The notes under the pieces were generated by a model. That model was not told where the DNA came from and did not search any database. It saw nothing but the letters and a program-made list of their open reading frames with translations. Made by a program: the position numbers and the translations under genes. This document shows, piece by piece, positions 26,672-34,622 of a stretch of DNA of 50,890 bases; position 1 is the stretch's first letter; each line of letters starts with the position of its first letter. This stretch comes from JBDRHL01 sp043816955 (lineage in GTDB: Bacteria; Planctomycetota; Phycisphaerae; Sedimentisphaerales; CAYZTY01), in NCBI GenBank assembly GCA_043816955.1, contig JBDRHL010000235.1:1-50890 (forward strand). Direction: 5' to 3'.

Positions 26672-28042
26672 TTAAAATAATCCCTTTGTATATTTCCTGT
26701 TAGCCGTTAATATTTTTTCGCCCATTTCGACAACTTCACCGGTAGTCAGATGCGAGCAAAGCGGATCCAGGCGAAGGGCATATAGTGCTAGGTCTTTGTC
26801 CTGCCTGAAGCAGGCATCGACGATCATTGTAAACACTTTCGACCAAGGCTCGATCAGACCGAGCACAGGCTCAGGTATTGCACCGAAATTGACAGGAGTA
26901 AACCCGTTACGATCGATCATCACCGCGGTCTCGAGGACGGCACCGAGCGGTACATTTGATACCTGTCCGGTGTTCGGCAGATTACCCACATCGATAAATA
27001 CCTTGCCCGTGGAGTGTGCTTCTATGATATTAGCTGCACTTTCCCTGCTGGGAATAAAGTAACGGTCATCAATTCTGGTGGAAAGCATTTTACACAACTT
27101 CTTTCGGTTTTCCTTAGTTCTTTTGACGCGTGCATCCATTGATATGTGCCTGAACCACTGTTCTACATCGTATTTTTTCATATTGGCTCGGCTTGTGATA
27201 TAATGTGGGAAGAATTCGCAAGTATGCCGGTCTCCTATATAAGGCATTACGCCTGTGAAGCGGAATAATTCAGTTGCAATTCTGTAGCTGTCCGGCAAAT
27301 CCTTGCCCTTTCCGGCTTTTTTAAGTTTAGCAACAAGGTCATCGAAAGTATTGTTTTTGAGCTTTTTCTTCAGATCGGCGATGACATCGATATTGCAGGC
27401 ATAGGCTTCTGTAATCCAGAAGAAATGGTTCAAACCTGCATATTTCATGGAGATTTCTTCTTCACCGTCTAATTTATAAAGGTCCTTGATAAAATTGATA
27501 TTTGAGAAAAGAGCATGGCAAAGCCCCACAACAGGACCGTCACAGGTTCTGGAGAGTATATCAGTCAGCGTCGTCATCGGATTCGTATAGTTGATTACCA
27601 TCGCGCCGGGGGCATAACGGTTAATCGCTTTTGCAAGGTCCATAAAGGCAGGATAATTTCTGATCACCCGTCCCCAGCTGCCAGGCCCTGAGGTATCTCC
27701 TACGGCATGGTAAATACCATATTTCTGAGGTATAGCCAAATCCGGAGCTATAGCTTTAAGACCGCCTGTAGTGATGGTAATAATCACATAATCTGCGTTT
27801 CGCAGTGCAACGGCCTGGTTGTCCGTGGAGACAAGCTTAATCTTGGCGCCCTTTTGCTTGAAACGCTCGTCAGCAAAAAGTCTTTCGATAAATCTCTTAG
27901 TCAAATTGCTCGCTTTTTTATTGATGTCGTAAAGGATAATCTCCGAATCTGACAGAGATTCCGTCAGCACTATATCCTTCACAAGGCCTGGCGCCCAACC
28001 AAGGCTGCCGCCGCCAACGAGCACAATTTTTTGCCTGCTCAT
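26672..28042 (-). CDS. Glycoside hydrolase family 4 (NAD- and metal-dependent, alpha-galacturonidase-like)
   Basis: 456 residues, with AGGAAAGG before the ATG. The NAD-binding loop VGGGSLGWAPGL (9-20) is followed by the GH4 landmarks NYTNPM (151-156), GLCHALF with Cys175 as metal ligand, and AGLNHFFW with His206 as second ligand. GH4 enzymes hydrolyse by oxidation at C3 and elimination, with NAD and Mn. GDTSGPGSW and the absence of an obvious phosphate-binding pattern fit the uronidase-like branch better than 6-phospho-glycosidases, though this is uncertain. The protein is cytoplasmic and stands with a DUF4838 glycosidase and an oxidoreductase. Confidence 0.9.
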   Translation of the reverse strand: MSRQKIVLVGGGSLGWAPGLVKDIVLTESLSDSEIILYDINKKASNLTKRFIERLFADERFKQKGAKIKLVSTDNQAVALRNADYVIITITTGGLKAIAPDLAIPQKYGIYHAVGDTSGPGSWGRVIRNYPAFMDLAKAINRYAPGAMVINYTNPMTTLTDILSRTCDGPVVGLCHALFSNINFIKDLYKLDGEEEISMKYAGLNHFFWITEAYACNIDVIADLKKKLKNNTFDDLVAKLKKAGKGKDLPDSYRIATELFRFTGVMPYIGDRHTCEFFPHYITSRANMKKYDVEQWFRHISMDARVKRTKENRKKLCKMLSTRIDDRYFIPSRESAANIIEAHSTGKVFIDVGNLPNTGQVSNVPLGAVLETAVMIDRNGFTPVNFGAIPEPVLGLIEPWSKVFTMIVDACFRQDKDLALYALRLDPLCSHLTTGEVVEMGEKILTANRKYTKGLF

Positions 28043-28086
28043 GACTTACCTTTCCTGAAGATTGTTTTGTTATTTGGAGAAAATTT
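28013..28086 (-). repeat. 74-bp duplicated segment, copy 1 (5' end of the GH4 gene)
   Basis: Covers the first codons and leader of the GH4 gene, including its Shine-Dalgarno. A near copy lies at 29281-29354 (constant offset 1268). The start ATG here reads ATA in the copy. Confidence 0.8.
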
Positions 28087-28104
28087 ACACAACGTCTTTC
28101 TCGG

Positions 28105-29148
28105 TCAAATATTACCAGCCATGACAAGTTCGTGGGCTTTAGCGGATACAGAACTTTGCAACAAACCGGCCTCGGGCGAACCAAGTGTTGGCAGCAGTCT
28201 CCCCAATTCAATACTCTCAACAAGCTCCTTGTGGGCCGTCGAGAAAGCGGCTACCTCGTTCACGTCCCATGCACTGACTTTCCTTTCCTCAACTTCGCTA
28301 CTCTTGGAACGCCGTATACTCAATATGCTGTCACTCATTTCCCACGACAACACTCCTTCGTCCCCAACAATCTCGAACTCAAACTTACACGGAGGAGGAT
28401 TCAATGATTTGTAAGCATTTACCCAGGACATTCGAAGAGAAACAAGCATATCGCTTTTTTCGTCTGTTCCGGAAATGAATACTATGCCGGGCAGCTCGAA
28501 TTCTTTTTCTACACGGCAGGCATTGGCTGAGACATTGCTAAACTTTTTATCGAAAATATAATAGAAACCATCAATGTAATGAGCAGCAGACTCATAGGCA
28601 GGGCCCATGTTTTGAGTCATATTCACGACGGTAAGTCTGTTTCTGGGGTAATAAGGAGCCCCTCCTGTTCCGCTTAGGCTTACATCCACTGTAAAGCTAA
28701 TCGGGTTGCCGATTGCCCCTTCCTGTACCTGCTTTTTCAATTCCGAGTAAAGCTCTGAATGCCTTAAGGTGTAGTTGACAGCTAACAACTTATCCTTATT
28801 TGCAGCCGCTGCATCATTCATCTGTTTTGCGTCCTTTGCATTTAAGGCATAAGGCTTTTCACAAAGGATATGTTTCTTATTCTTAGCCGCCTTTAACAGT
28901 ACTTCCTTATGAAATACCAAAGGGACAGCAATAATGACAATATCAACATCAGGCATTGACACTAATTCTTTATAATCAGTTGTGGTACGCTCGATGGAAA
29001 ATTTCTTACTGACTTTTGACAAAGTTTCTTCGTTGATATCACAGATAGCATAAGGTTGCCCTGTAAAACCCTTTTGCAGTCCGCTAATGTGATCTTGCCC
29101 TGCTGTACCGCATCCCACCACACCAAAATTGAATTCTTTCTTACACAT
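28105..29148 (-). CDS. Gfo/Idh/MocA-family oxidoreductase (second)
   Basis: 347 residues, with AGGAGA before the ATG. It shows VVGCGTAGQDH (about 10-20), CEKPYALNAKDA with the EKP at 97-99, and a second domain with AHYIDGFYYIF carrying the family His. It is the first gene of the long catabolic operon and lies 62 bases ahead of GH4. In sugar operons of this type such enzymes oxidise or reduce a monosaccharide released by the glycosidases. No cofactor preference can be read. Confidence 0.88.
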   Translation of the reverse strand: MCKKEFNFGVVGCGTAGQDHISGLQKGFTGQPYAICDINEETLSKVSKKFSIERTTTDYKELVSMPDVDIVIIAVPLVFHKEVLLKAAKNKKHILCEKPYALNAKDAKQMNDAAAANKDKLLAVNYTLRHSELYSELKKQVQEGAIGNPISFTVDVSLSGTGGAPYYPRNRLTVVNMTQNMGPAYESAAHYIDGFYYIFDKKFSNVSANACRVEKEFELPGIVFISGTDEKSDMLVSLRMSWVNAYKSLNPPPCKFEFEIVGDEGVLSWEMSDSILSIRRSKSSEVEERKVSAWDVNEVAAFSTAHKELVESIELGRLLPTLGSPEAGLLQSSVSAKAHELVMAGNI

Positions 29149-29280
29149 TGTAACTTCTCCTAATTTAGTTTGACATTTCCAATATTAAACGCTTGGCTAC
29201 ACAACCAAGTCTTCTGGTCCCACAATAATATCAAAATCTTGCTTGGTTTTTGGCATCACCCGGCTTCGGAAGGTATCGCT

Positions 29281-29354
29281 GCCAACGAGTACAATCTTTA
29301 GCCTGCTTATGACTTACCTTTCCTGAAGATTGTTTTGCTCTTTGGAGAAAATTT
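29281..29354 (-). repeat. 74-bp duplicated segment, copy 2 (decayed)
   Basis: Near copy of 28013-28086. It still encodes SRLKIVLVG like the GH4 start, but the ATG has become ATA and the frame diverges afterwards. It may mark an old duplication of the GH4 gene, or a leftover of an insertion of the oxidoreductase gene. Confidence 0.75.
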
Positions 29355-29406
29355 TAAGTCTCATTTTCCTCTCGGGTATGAATTGGAATGAACTCGCTCT
29401 AAAATA

Positions 29407-29434
29407 AGGGGTGACTGAAAACTCAGCCACCCCT
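29407..29434 (-). terminator. Terminator of the 928-residue gene
   Basis: A 12-bp stem with one mismatch (29407-29418 with 29423-29434) and a four-base loop lies 25 bases past the stop. On the minus strand it is followed by TTATTTTA. Confidence 0.75.
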
Positions 29435-29458
29435 GAAAAACCTTACTATACTCCTGAT

Positions 29459-32245
29459 TTATTCACAGGTAACAATCGCGTACTTATTAACGTCATACGC
29501 CTTACCGGTTTGCAGGTTCGGACAATGCATCGAGAACGCCTCGTCGATGTCGTAGCTGTAATTGGCGATAATCATGTCGAGCCCGAATTTGTAACCCGAA
29601 CTCAGATCAGCCGTCGTAGTTGTGCTGCTGTCGAAACCGCCAAAATTAATATATGGTATCGCCTTGAATTCATAAATTATCGTGTGATGCCACGAATCAA
29701 GAGGGTCGACTATACGCCTGACAACAACTTCAAGGTTGGGATCAACTGTCGCAAACGACGTCTCATCAGGCCAAAACGCATATGTCGTAGTCTCATCGCT
29801 GTCAAGACCTATCATAAACTGCTGGCCGATATTCCACACATAGAACGGATTATATGGATCCTCAGCTGTATCACTGCCGCGAATGTACAACTCCATACTG
29901 TCCTGTTTATCCCAGGCAATCCAGCCATACCAAGGATCGTAATCTTCCGCAAACGCCGCACCGTATACAACATCGCTCGCAGCATCGTACATCAGGCACA
30001 TCCAGGCACCTTCAAAATAGCGGGCTTCGTTCTGGACAGTATATAGTTTATCCATCGCAATCCACTTGGCTGTACACCAGTACTCGTCGTCATAGTCAAA
30101 AGCAGGCCAATCCGCAAGATTGCCGTCGATCACAACCGCACCATCCGGAATATAAGCAACGTACTCAGAGATACCAAAGGCAGATTTATCCTCGCACACG
30201 ATGTCCGTACAGTTCGCATCACAAGGATCGTTACAGTACAGCCACTGATCGACAAATATAGCCAGATCATTGACGTCGATCATTCCGTCGCCATCCAGAT
30301 CAGCCACCGGCTCGGCATACGGAAGCAAACGAAAGTAATCGATCTGCAGCCTGTTATACATCGCGGTCGAATAGTCATCAATTCCAACAACAAGCTCATA
30401 AGCACCCACACCTTTTATCGTGAGGTATTCAGCAGCCGGTTCTGTTGTAACGAACGAGAATCCAGACTCCGACATCGTTCCATCGGAACTGCCGGGCCCT
30501 GCAATCTGGTCAACATACCAGGCTGTGCTGCCGCCTCCGGTGCCGTCAATTATCCAACTGTGCCAACCATTCTGAGTCGATATCCCGTTTTCCACAACCG
30601 AACCTGAGCCGGTCGTAAATATTTGATAAGCCGACGATTGTGTTTCTGCCCAGTTATTGGCCTGGTATCTCATCTCAAGAATGTAATTGCCATCGGGTAT
30701 CGCAACAGGAATTGTCATATACCCCTGGCCGGTGGCATAGGCCGTTGGATCGGGTTCATTGATATCGGATGCAATATTCACATAATCAATCCCGCCTAAA
30801 CTTCCTATCGCAGCTAAACCGCTGAGATTGCAGTCTTCTGCCTGTACCAAAATAGCAGCTGAACCCGGCTGTGGAACAATCGGAATCAGCTCAAAACTGT
30901 CAATACGGAACACGTCATAACCATTTGGACTCGGCTCATCCATGGCGACAGCAAGCTCACCGGGACCAACACCGGAAACCGACAGAGAACCAGCTATGGT
31001 ATTACCCATATCATCGAAAAACATACCGTTCGGCCCTGCGATGTCATCATTCATCCAGCCGAAAAAAATATTGGGATCAACATACGTTTCATTCGCATCC
31101 CTGGTATAGAAAAGGTGCCATCCATTACTGTCTGCAACACCGCCATTTTCGATAATACTGCCGCTACCGAGGTTCTGTATTGCCACTTTGCCGTAGTAGC
31201 CGCTCCAGCTATCGACCGCCCAGTTCATACGCAAAAGATATTCACCGTCAGGTATCGCAAACGGAAAAGCCATAGCACCGACACCGGTCTGCGTGAAATG
31301 GCCGTTTGCATCACGCGCTATCACCGCATGGCCGCTGGTGCCGTAATACTCAAATTCTTTAAATGTATTAACATCACACATTCCAGAGCCAATACAGTCC
31401 TCAGCCTGAATCACGTATGTTTCACCAGCGATCGGAACAAGCTCGAACCAGTCAACTTCTACACGGTCATATCCGCCAATACTGTAATCCCAGATAGTAA
31501 CAGCTAAGTCGCCTGCACCTGCGTTGCTTATGACCACCGCCGTTGCTTCGGTACTGTCCGGGTTCGCATAAAAGCTAAAACCGTTCGGACCGGCAAGTTC
31601 ATCTGTTCCCTCCCATTCGCCTTCAATTAAAGGCTCTGATTCGCCGTATTTCGTCCAGATCAGGTGGGAGCCGTTTGCCTTAGTCGACCCGCCGCTTTCT
31701 ACTATATAACCCGAGCCAAGATTCTCGATCTTATAACTTACCCAGTAATGACTCCAGCTATTCAGGCCCCATTTCATACGCAGCCAGTATGTACCGTCCG
31801 GAATCGCATCCGGAAATACAAATTTGATCGCACCGGTGGCCATGAAATTATCACCGCATGGATCCGTAGCAACAATCACTTTGGTATCAGGGCCGACAGT
31901 ATATGACGACCAGTATGAATCATTGCCATCCACTGTGTTACCGTCCCAAAGATACGTACTCGGCCCGGCACTGCTGATTATGCAATCTTCCGCCTCGATA
32001 CGAATAGCAGCACCGGTCGCGTAAGGCGTCAAAACCTGCGGACCGCCGACACTGCTGCCCCAGTTGCCTGCCAGGAGACTATAATCATCAAACTGAACAC
32101 GACAGTCATCGTCGATATCAGCCGCCCAGCGGTATCCTCCGGCACAGTTTGATGAGACCTCAGCATAAACTTCAGCTCGGCTGCTTGCTGTGAAAAGAAA
32201 AACTACGCTCAACACAACAACCAATAATACGCTATACACTTTCAT
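29459..32245 (-). CDS. Secreted multi-module protein: dockerin loops, three AEDC modules and CBM9-like end
   Basis: 928 residues from ATG 32245, chosen because AAGGAGG lies five bases upstream. A signal peptide ends near SSRA-EV. A dockerin-like loop follows (ADIDDDCRVQFDDY), which is unusual at the N-terminus. Three AEDC modules come next (IRIEAEDC, YVIQAEDC, ILVQAEDC), each with a P-D-G turn and a closing YD or YN then DWFEL or DYFRL. Then a second dockerin loop (DLDGDGMIDVNDLAIF) and a C-terminal part (about 730-928) with ADWPAFDYDD and KQDSMELYIRGSD, like family 9 carbohydrate-binding domains. No catalytic domain is seen, so it is probably a binding or scaffold protein at the cell surface. 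It follows the LacI gene by 50 bases. Confidence 0.8.
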   Translation of the reverse strand: MKVYSVLLVVVLSVVFLFTASSRAEVYAEVSSNCAGGYRWAADIDDDCRVQFDDYSLLAGNWGSSVGGPQVLTPYATGAAIRIEAEDCIISSAGPSTYLWDGNTVDGNDSYWSSYTVGPDTKVIVATDPCGDNFMATGAIKFVFPDAIPDGTYWLRMKWGLNSWSHYWVSYKIENLGSGYIVESGGSTKANGSHLIWTKYGESEPLIEGEWEGTDELAGPNGFSFYANPDSTEATAVVISNAGAGDLAVTIWDYSIGGYDRVEVDWFELVPIAGETYVIQAEDCIGSGMCDVNTFKEFEYYGTSGHAVIARDANGHFTQTGVGAMAFPFAIPDGEYLLRMNWAVDSWSGYYGKVAIQNLGSGSIIENGGVADSNGWHLFYTRDANETYVDPNIFFGWMNDDIAGPNGMFFDDMGNTIAGSLSVSGVGPGELAVAMDEPSPNGYDVFRIDSFELIPIVPQPGSAAILVQAEDCNLSGLAAIGSLGGIDYVNIASDINEPDPTAYATGQGYMTIPVAIPDGNYILEMRYQANNWAETQSSAYQIFTTGSGSVVENGISTQNGWHSWIIDGTGGGSTAWYVDQIAGPGSSDGTMSESGFSFVTTEPAAEYLTIKGVGAYELVVGIDDYSTAMYNRLQIDYFRLLPYAEPVADLDGDGMIDVNDLAIFVDQWLYCNDPCDANCTDIVCEDKSAFGISEYVAYIPDGAVVIDGNLADWPAFDYDDEYWCTAKWIAMDKLYTVQNEARYFEGAWMCLMYDAASDVVYGAAFAEDYDPWYGWIAWDKQDSMELYIRGSDTAEDPYNPFYVWNIGQQFMIGLDSDETTTYAFWPDETSFATVDPNLEVVVRRIVDPLDSWHHTIIYEFKAIPYINFGGFDSSTTTTADLSSGYKFGLDMIIANYSYDIDEAFSMHCPNLQTGKAYDVNKYAIVTCE

Positions 32246-32260
32246 AATTTCCTCCTTAAC

Positions 32261-32279
32261 AAAAAAACGTTTCATCACC
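32261..32279. promoter_or_regulatory. Partial operator-like element upstream of the 928-residue gene
   Basis: AAAAAAACGTTTCATCAC lies 16-34 bases before the ATG. It keeps the CG-centred core of the elements at 17202 and 33369 but not the upstream GGTTTTACT part. Confidence 0.35.
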
Positions 32280-32295
32280 AATTCTATAACCGTTT

Positions 32296-33348
32296 CTATT
32301 TAGCCGTGTTTTGAATCCTCGTGCTGCCTCTCAACATGAGCTCTTCTTTGCACTCTATCTGAATCGGAGCAAAATCTTCCTTTTCGTCGAGCCACTTCAG
32401 AATTTTATCAACTCCCAACTCTGCCATTTCTTTGATAGGCCTTCGTATATAAGAAATACTCGGTTCACAAAGCTCCGCCACCGCCTGGTCACCAAAACCG
32501 ATAATTTCCACATCTTCGGGAACACGTATCCCACCCTCACGCAGATAAGTTAGCAAGCCTATCGCATGCATATTATCCGTACAGAAAAATGCTGTCGGCC
32601 TGTCCACTAAGGAGAATAACTCTTGCCCCCCGTTTACACCAAGCTGCATAAAATTTTTCGAGCCTTTTTTAAAGACCAATCGCGGATCAAACCCTATATC
32701 ATATTTCAACAACGCCTTCTTGTAGCCGCGAATCTTGTTTTCGAATCTTGTATCCGGCTTAATGCCCTTGTCATGTGCGATAAAGCCTACACGTTTGTGT
32801 CCATTAGCTAAAAAATAAGAAATCGCCTCCTCAGTACTCGCGCAACTATCAGTATAAATATAACACAAATCCGGGTCCTTAAGGTCAGCGTCAACAACCA
32901 GAAAAGGCTTCTGAATCTTAAAATCGTCGTAAAAATGCGCTTTATTAAAAGCTTCCGGCGCCAGGAAAATAGTTGCATCATCGTTTTGCAGCATGGATCG
33001 CTTCTTACCGGACAACTCCCCCCGCTGCGCTGGTTGCTGGAGTATATCTATCGCATAGCCAGCATCGTTAAGCTTTGCCGTAATTATAAAAAAGTGTTCG
33101 TGGAAACTGAACCATCCCATAACAGGGTGCTCTGCCAAAGAACCTTCAACACAAAGAGCAACACGAAAGCTGCGTTGCATTGCAAGGCCCCTGCCGGCTG
33201 AATTGCGGACATATGCATGTTTATCGACAATACGCATTACTCGCTTGGCTACCAAAAGATTGACTTTTTTCCGCCACTTGTTATTAAGAACAAGCGAAAC
33301 CGATGCAGGGCTTGTCTTGGCTAACTCGGCTATTTTTTGAACATTCAT
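32296..33348 (-). CDS. LacI-family transcriptional regulator
   Basis: 350 residues. The N-terminal helix-turn-helix and hinge (VQKIAELAKTSPASVSLVLNN to about residue 55) are followed by a periplasmic-binding-like sensor domain (FRVALCVEG, VVDADL, GHKRVGFIAHD, TAFFCTDNMHAIGLLTYL and EIIGFGDQAVAEL). Such repressors bind a sugar and release CG-centred palindromic operators. Two full operator candidates lie 20-100 bases upstream of its own start, which suggests self-control. The first-helix threonine common in LacI proteins is replaced (TSPASVS instead of VS-TVS), a mild change. Its likely targets are the secreted-protein genes carrying the same element. Confidence 0.9.
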   Translation of the reverse strand: MNVQKIAELAKTSPASVSLVLNNKWRKKVNLLVAKRVMRIVDKHAYVRNSAGRGLAMQRSFRVALCVEGSLAEHPVMGWFSFHEHFFIITAKLNDAGYAIDILQQPAQRGELSGKKRSMLQNDDATIFLAPEAFNKAHFYDDFKIQKPFLVVDADLKDPDLCYIYTDSCASTEEAISYFLANGHKRVGFIAHDKGIKPDTRFENKIRGYKKALLKYDIGFDPRLVFKKGSKNFMQLGVNGGQELFSLVDRPTAFFCTDNMHAIGLLTYLREGGIRVPEDVEIIGFGDQAVAELCEPSISYIRRPIKEMAELGVDKILKWLDEKEDFAPIQIECKEELMLRGSTRIQNTAK

Positions 33349-33368
33349 TATCTTGACTTATTCACAAT

Positions 33369-33398
33369 AAAACCGGTTTTACTAAAAGCGTTTCGACC
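33369..33398. promoter_or_regulatory. LacI-type operator candidate 1 of the LacI promoter region
   Basis: Contains AAAACCGGTTTT (33369-33380), a perfect 12-bp palindrome, then ACTAAAAGCGTTTCG. The CG steps are 15 bases apart, as in the element at 17202-17229. Confidence 0.65.
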
Positions 33399-33416
33399 TA
33401 TTCAATTCCCTACAAT

Positions 33417-33446
33417 TAAAAGCGGTTTTACTTAAACCGCTTCCAC
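33417..33446. promoter_or_regulatory. LacI-type operator candidate 2 of the LacI promoter region
   Basis: AAGCGGTTT and AAACCGCTT form a perfect 9-bp inverted repeat with a five-base spacer. The CG steps are again 15 bases apart. Confidence 0.65.
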
Positions 33447-33513
33447 AAGCCTCAAACACACATTTTAGTATACCACAACGGTTTTTTTTGTCAAGATTTT
33501 TTTTATTTTTTTC

Positions 33514-33542
33514 TTGACTTACTGGCCTCTTCCATTTAGAAT
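33514..33542 (+). promoter_or_regulatory. Sigma-70-type promoter of the PEP-CTERM gene
   Basis: TTGACT (33514-33519), a 17-base spacer, then TAGAAT (33537-33542). Transcription would start at about 33549, giving a leader of some 115 bases. Confidence 0.6.
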
Positions 33543-33590
33543 GTAAAAATACAGAGCCGCGCCAGGTTGTGCCGCGGAGGATTTGAGAAA

Positions 33591-33604
33591 TCAAAACGCT
33601 TTTA
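33591..33604. promoter_or_regulatory. Half operator in the PEP-CTERM leader
   Basis: TCAAAACGCTTTTAG is, on the other strand, nearly the same as ACTAAAAGCGTTTCGA of the element at 33369-33398. It lies about 45 bases past the predicted transcription start. Confidence 0.45.
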
Positions 33605-33664
33605 GTTCCTATTGGCACGGTGCCAAAGGACAGAGTGAAATCTTTTTTGTGAGGAGGACGGATT

Positions 33665-34321
33665 ATGAAAAATTTTGTTGTTGTGTTAACTGTTTTGGGA
33701 TTGGCGGTATCGGCTTCCGCTGGGATTGTTGTCCAGGCCATGGACACAACCCCTGAAAAGATCGATGGAGACGGCGACCTCTATACTGCTGCACAGTTGT
33801 ATAGTGGCGGTTTATTCTTTGACACTCCGTCAGGTAGTGACTGCTACTACCAAACCGCCGGCCAGAGTACTATTTCAACGTATAAATACCACATCAGTAC
33901 GATCATTCCTGATGGCACATACACGGTGCAGGTTACCTGGGGTACCCAAAATTATGCTGGTGATCTTATGGCCATGAATATGTTTGCCTCGGATGATGCT
34001 CTGGCTAACGGCAGAATTTCATTTGCCGGCGGCTCCGGGCACGAATGGCATACCGGGTTCCCATCTGACAAGCCCGGCTGGTGGACAGAGAATATCATTG
34101 GACCGGACAATTGGTTCACTGGTATTTATTACAACAGGGTTCCCTATGAGTCGGTTACGATTAGTGGTATGCAGGCCGGTGACCTTTCCTTCGGTATGAT
34201 CGACTGGTCCGACGCCTCATACAGGAGAATCGCATGGGATACGCTTGAGTTTATCCCCGAACCGGCAACTATTTCTTTGCTGACCATCGGTGGATTGGTT
34301 CTGCTGAAACGCCGCAAATAA
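33665..34321 (+). CDS. PEP-CTERM sorted extracellular protein
   Basis: 218 residues, with GAGGAGG before the ATG. The signal peptide ends at about VSASA-GI. The C-terminus reads IPEPATISLLTIGGLVLLKRRK, broken as PEP motif, hydrophobic helix and basic tail, the sorting signal recognised by exosortase. The body between (about 22-195) is homologous to the N-terminal sandwich of the 686-residue glycosidase-like protein: IIPDGTYTVQVTWG, ALANGRISFAG, GWWTENIIGPDNWF, SGMQAGDLSFG and YRRIAWDTLEFI line up in order. It is probably a surface-displayed carbohydrate-binding protein. No exosortase gene lies in this window. A half operator and a promoter lie upstream. Confidence 0.88.
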   Translation: MKNFVVVLTVLGLAVSASAGIVVQAMDTTPEKIDGDGDLYTAAQLYSGGLFFDTPSGSDCYYQTAGQSTISTYKYHISTIIPDGTYTVQVTWGTQNYAGDLMAMNMFASDDALANGRISFAGGSGHEWHTGFPSDKPGWWTENIIGPDNWFTGIYYNRVPYESVTISGMQAGDLSFGMIDWSDASYRRIAWDTLEFIPEPATISLLTIGGLVLLKRRK

Positions 34322-34353
34322 GATTAGCTTGTCAGACGGAAATAAGAAAACAA

Positions 34354-34400
34354 CAATTCCTGCCGCCTGGTAAACGGGCGGCAGGAATTGCGCCTTTTTA
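34354..34400 (+). terminator. Terminator of the PEP-CTERM gene
   Basis: A perfect 14-bp stem (34354-34367 with 34377-34390) with a nine-base loop, followed by CGCCTTTTTA. Confidence 0.9.
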
Positions 34401-34539
34401 GTGCCTATTATTACGGTTGTGATGATACCGCAAAACAAAGGGCTCACCAATTCGTTATTTACTCGCATCTTACTATGCAGGAAAAGTTTGCGCAAATACA
34501 TCCAATCAGATGGTTTTTTGTATGAACGTGTAAACTTTC

Positions 34540-34576
34540 TTGACACAATCGTAATAATAGGTAGGATAGATATAAT
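34540..34576 (+). promoter_or_regulatory. Promoter candidate for the Nif3-like gene
   Basis: TTGACA at 34540-34545 is followed after 16 bases by TAGGAT, and a perfect TATAAT lies a little further on (34571-34576). Which -10 box is used cannot be decided by eye. Confidence 0.45.
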
Positions 34577-34622
34577 TTGTTAGTATTCCCTGCAACTGCT
34601 AAAAATCAAAGGAATCGCGGTT

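Larger units (their letters stand above)
29149..29458. other. Intergenic gap holding a duplicated GH4 5' fragment and a terminator
   Basis: The 310 bases contain the degraded copy of the GH4 gene start (29281-29354) and the terminator of the 928-residue gene. A short open stretch reads on from the copy for about 35 codons on the minus strand without a proper start. I see no real gene. Confidence 0.6.
33349..33664. other. Divergent control region between LacI and the PEP-CTERM gene
   Basis: The 316 bases hold two full operator candidates, a promoter pointing right, a third half-operator and a 15-bp palindrome (33612-33626, TTGGCAC and its complement) in the leader of the PEP-CTERM gene. No gene is present. 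Confidence 0.7.
34322..34622. other. Intergenic gap with terminator and promoter
   Basis: The 301 bases contain the terminator of the PEP-CTERM gene and a promoter for the next gene. No further gene is visible. Confidence 0.6.
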
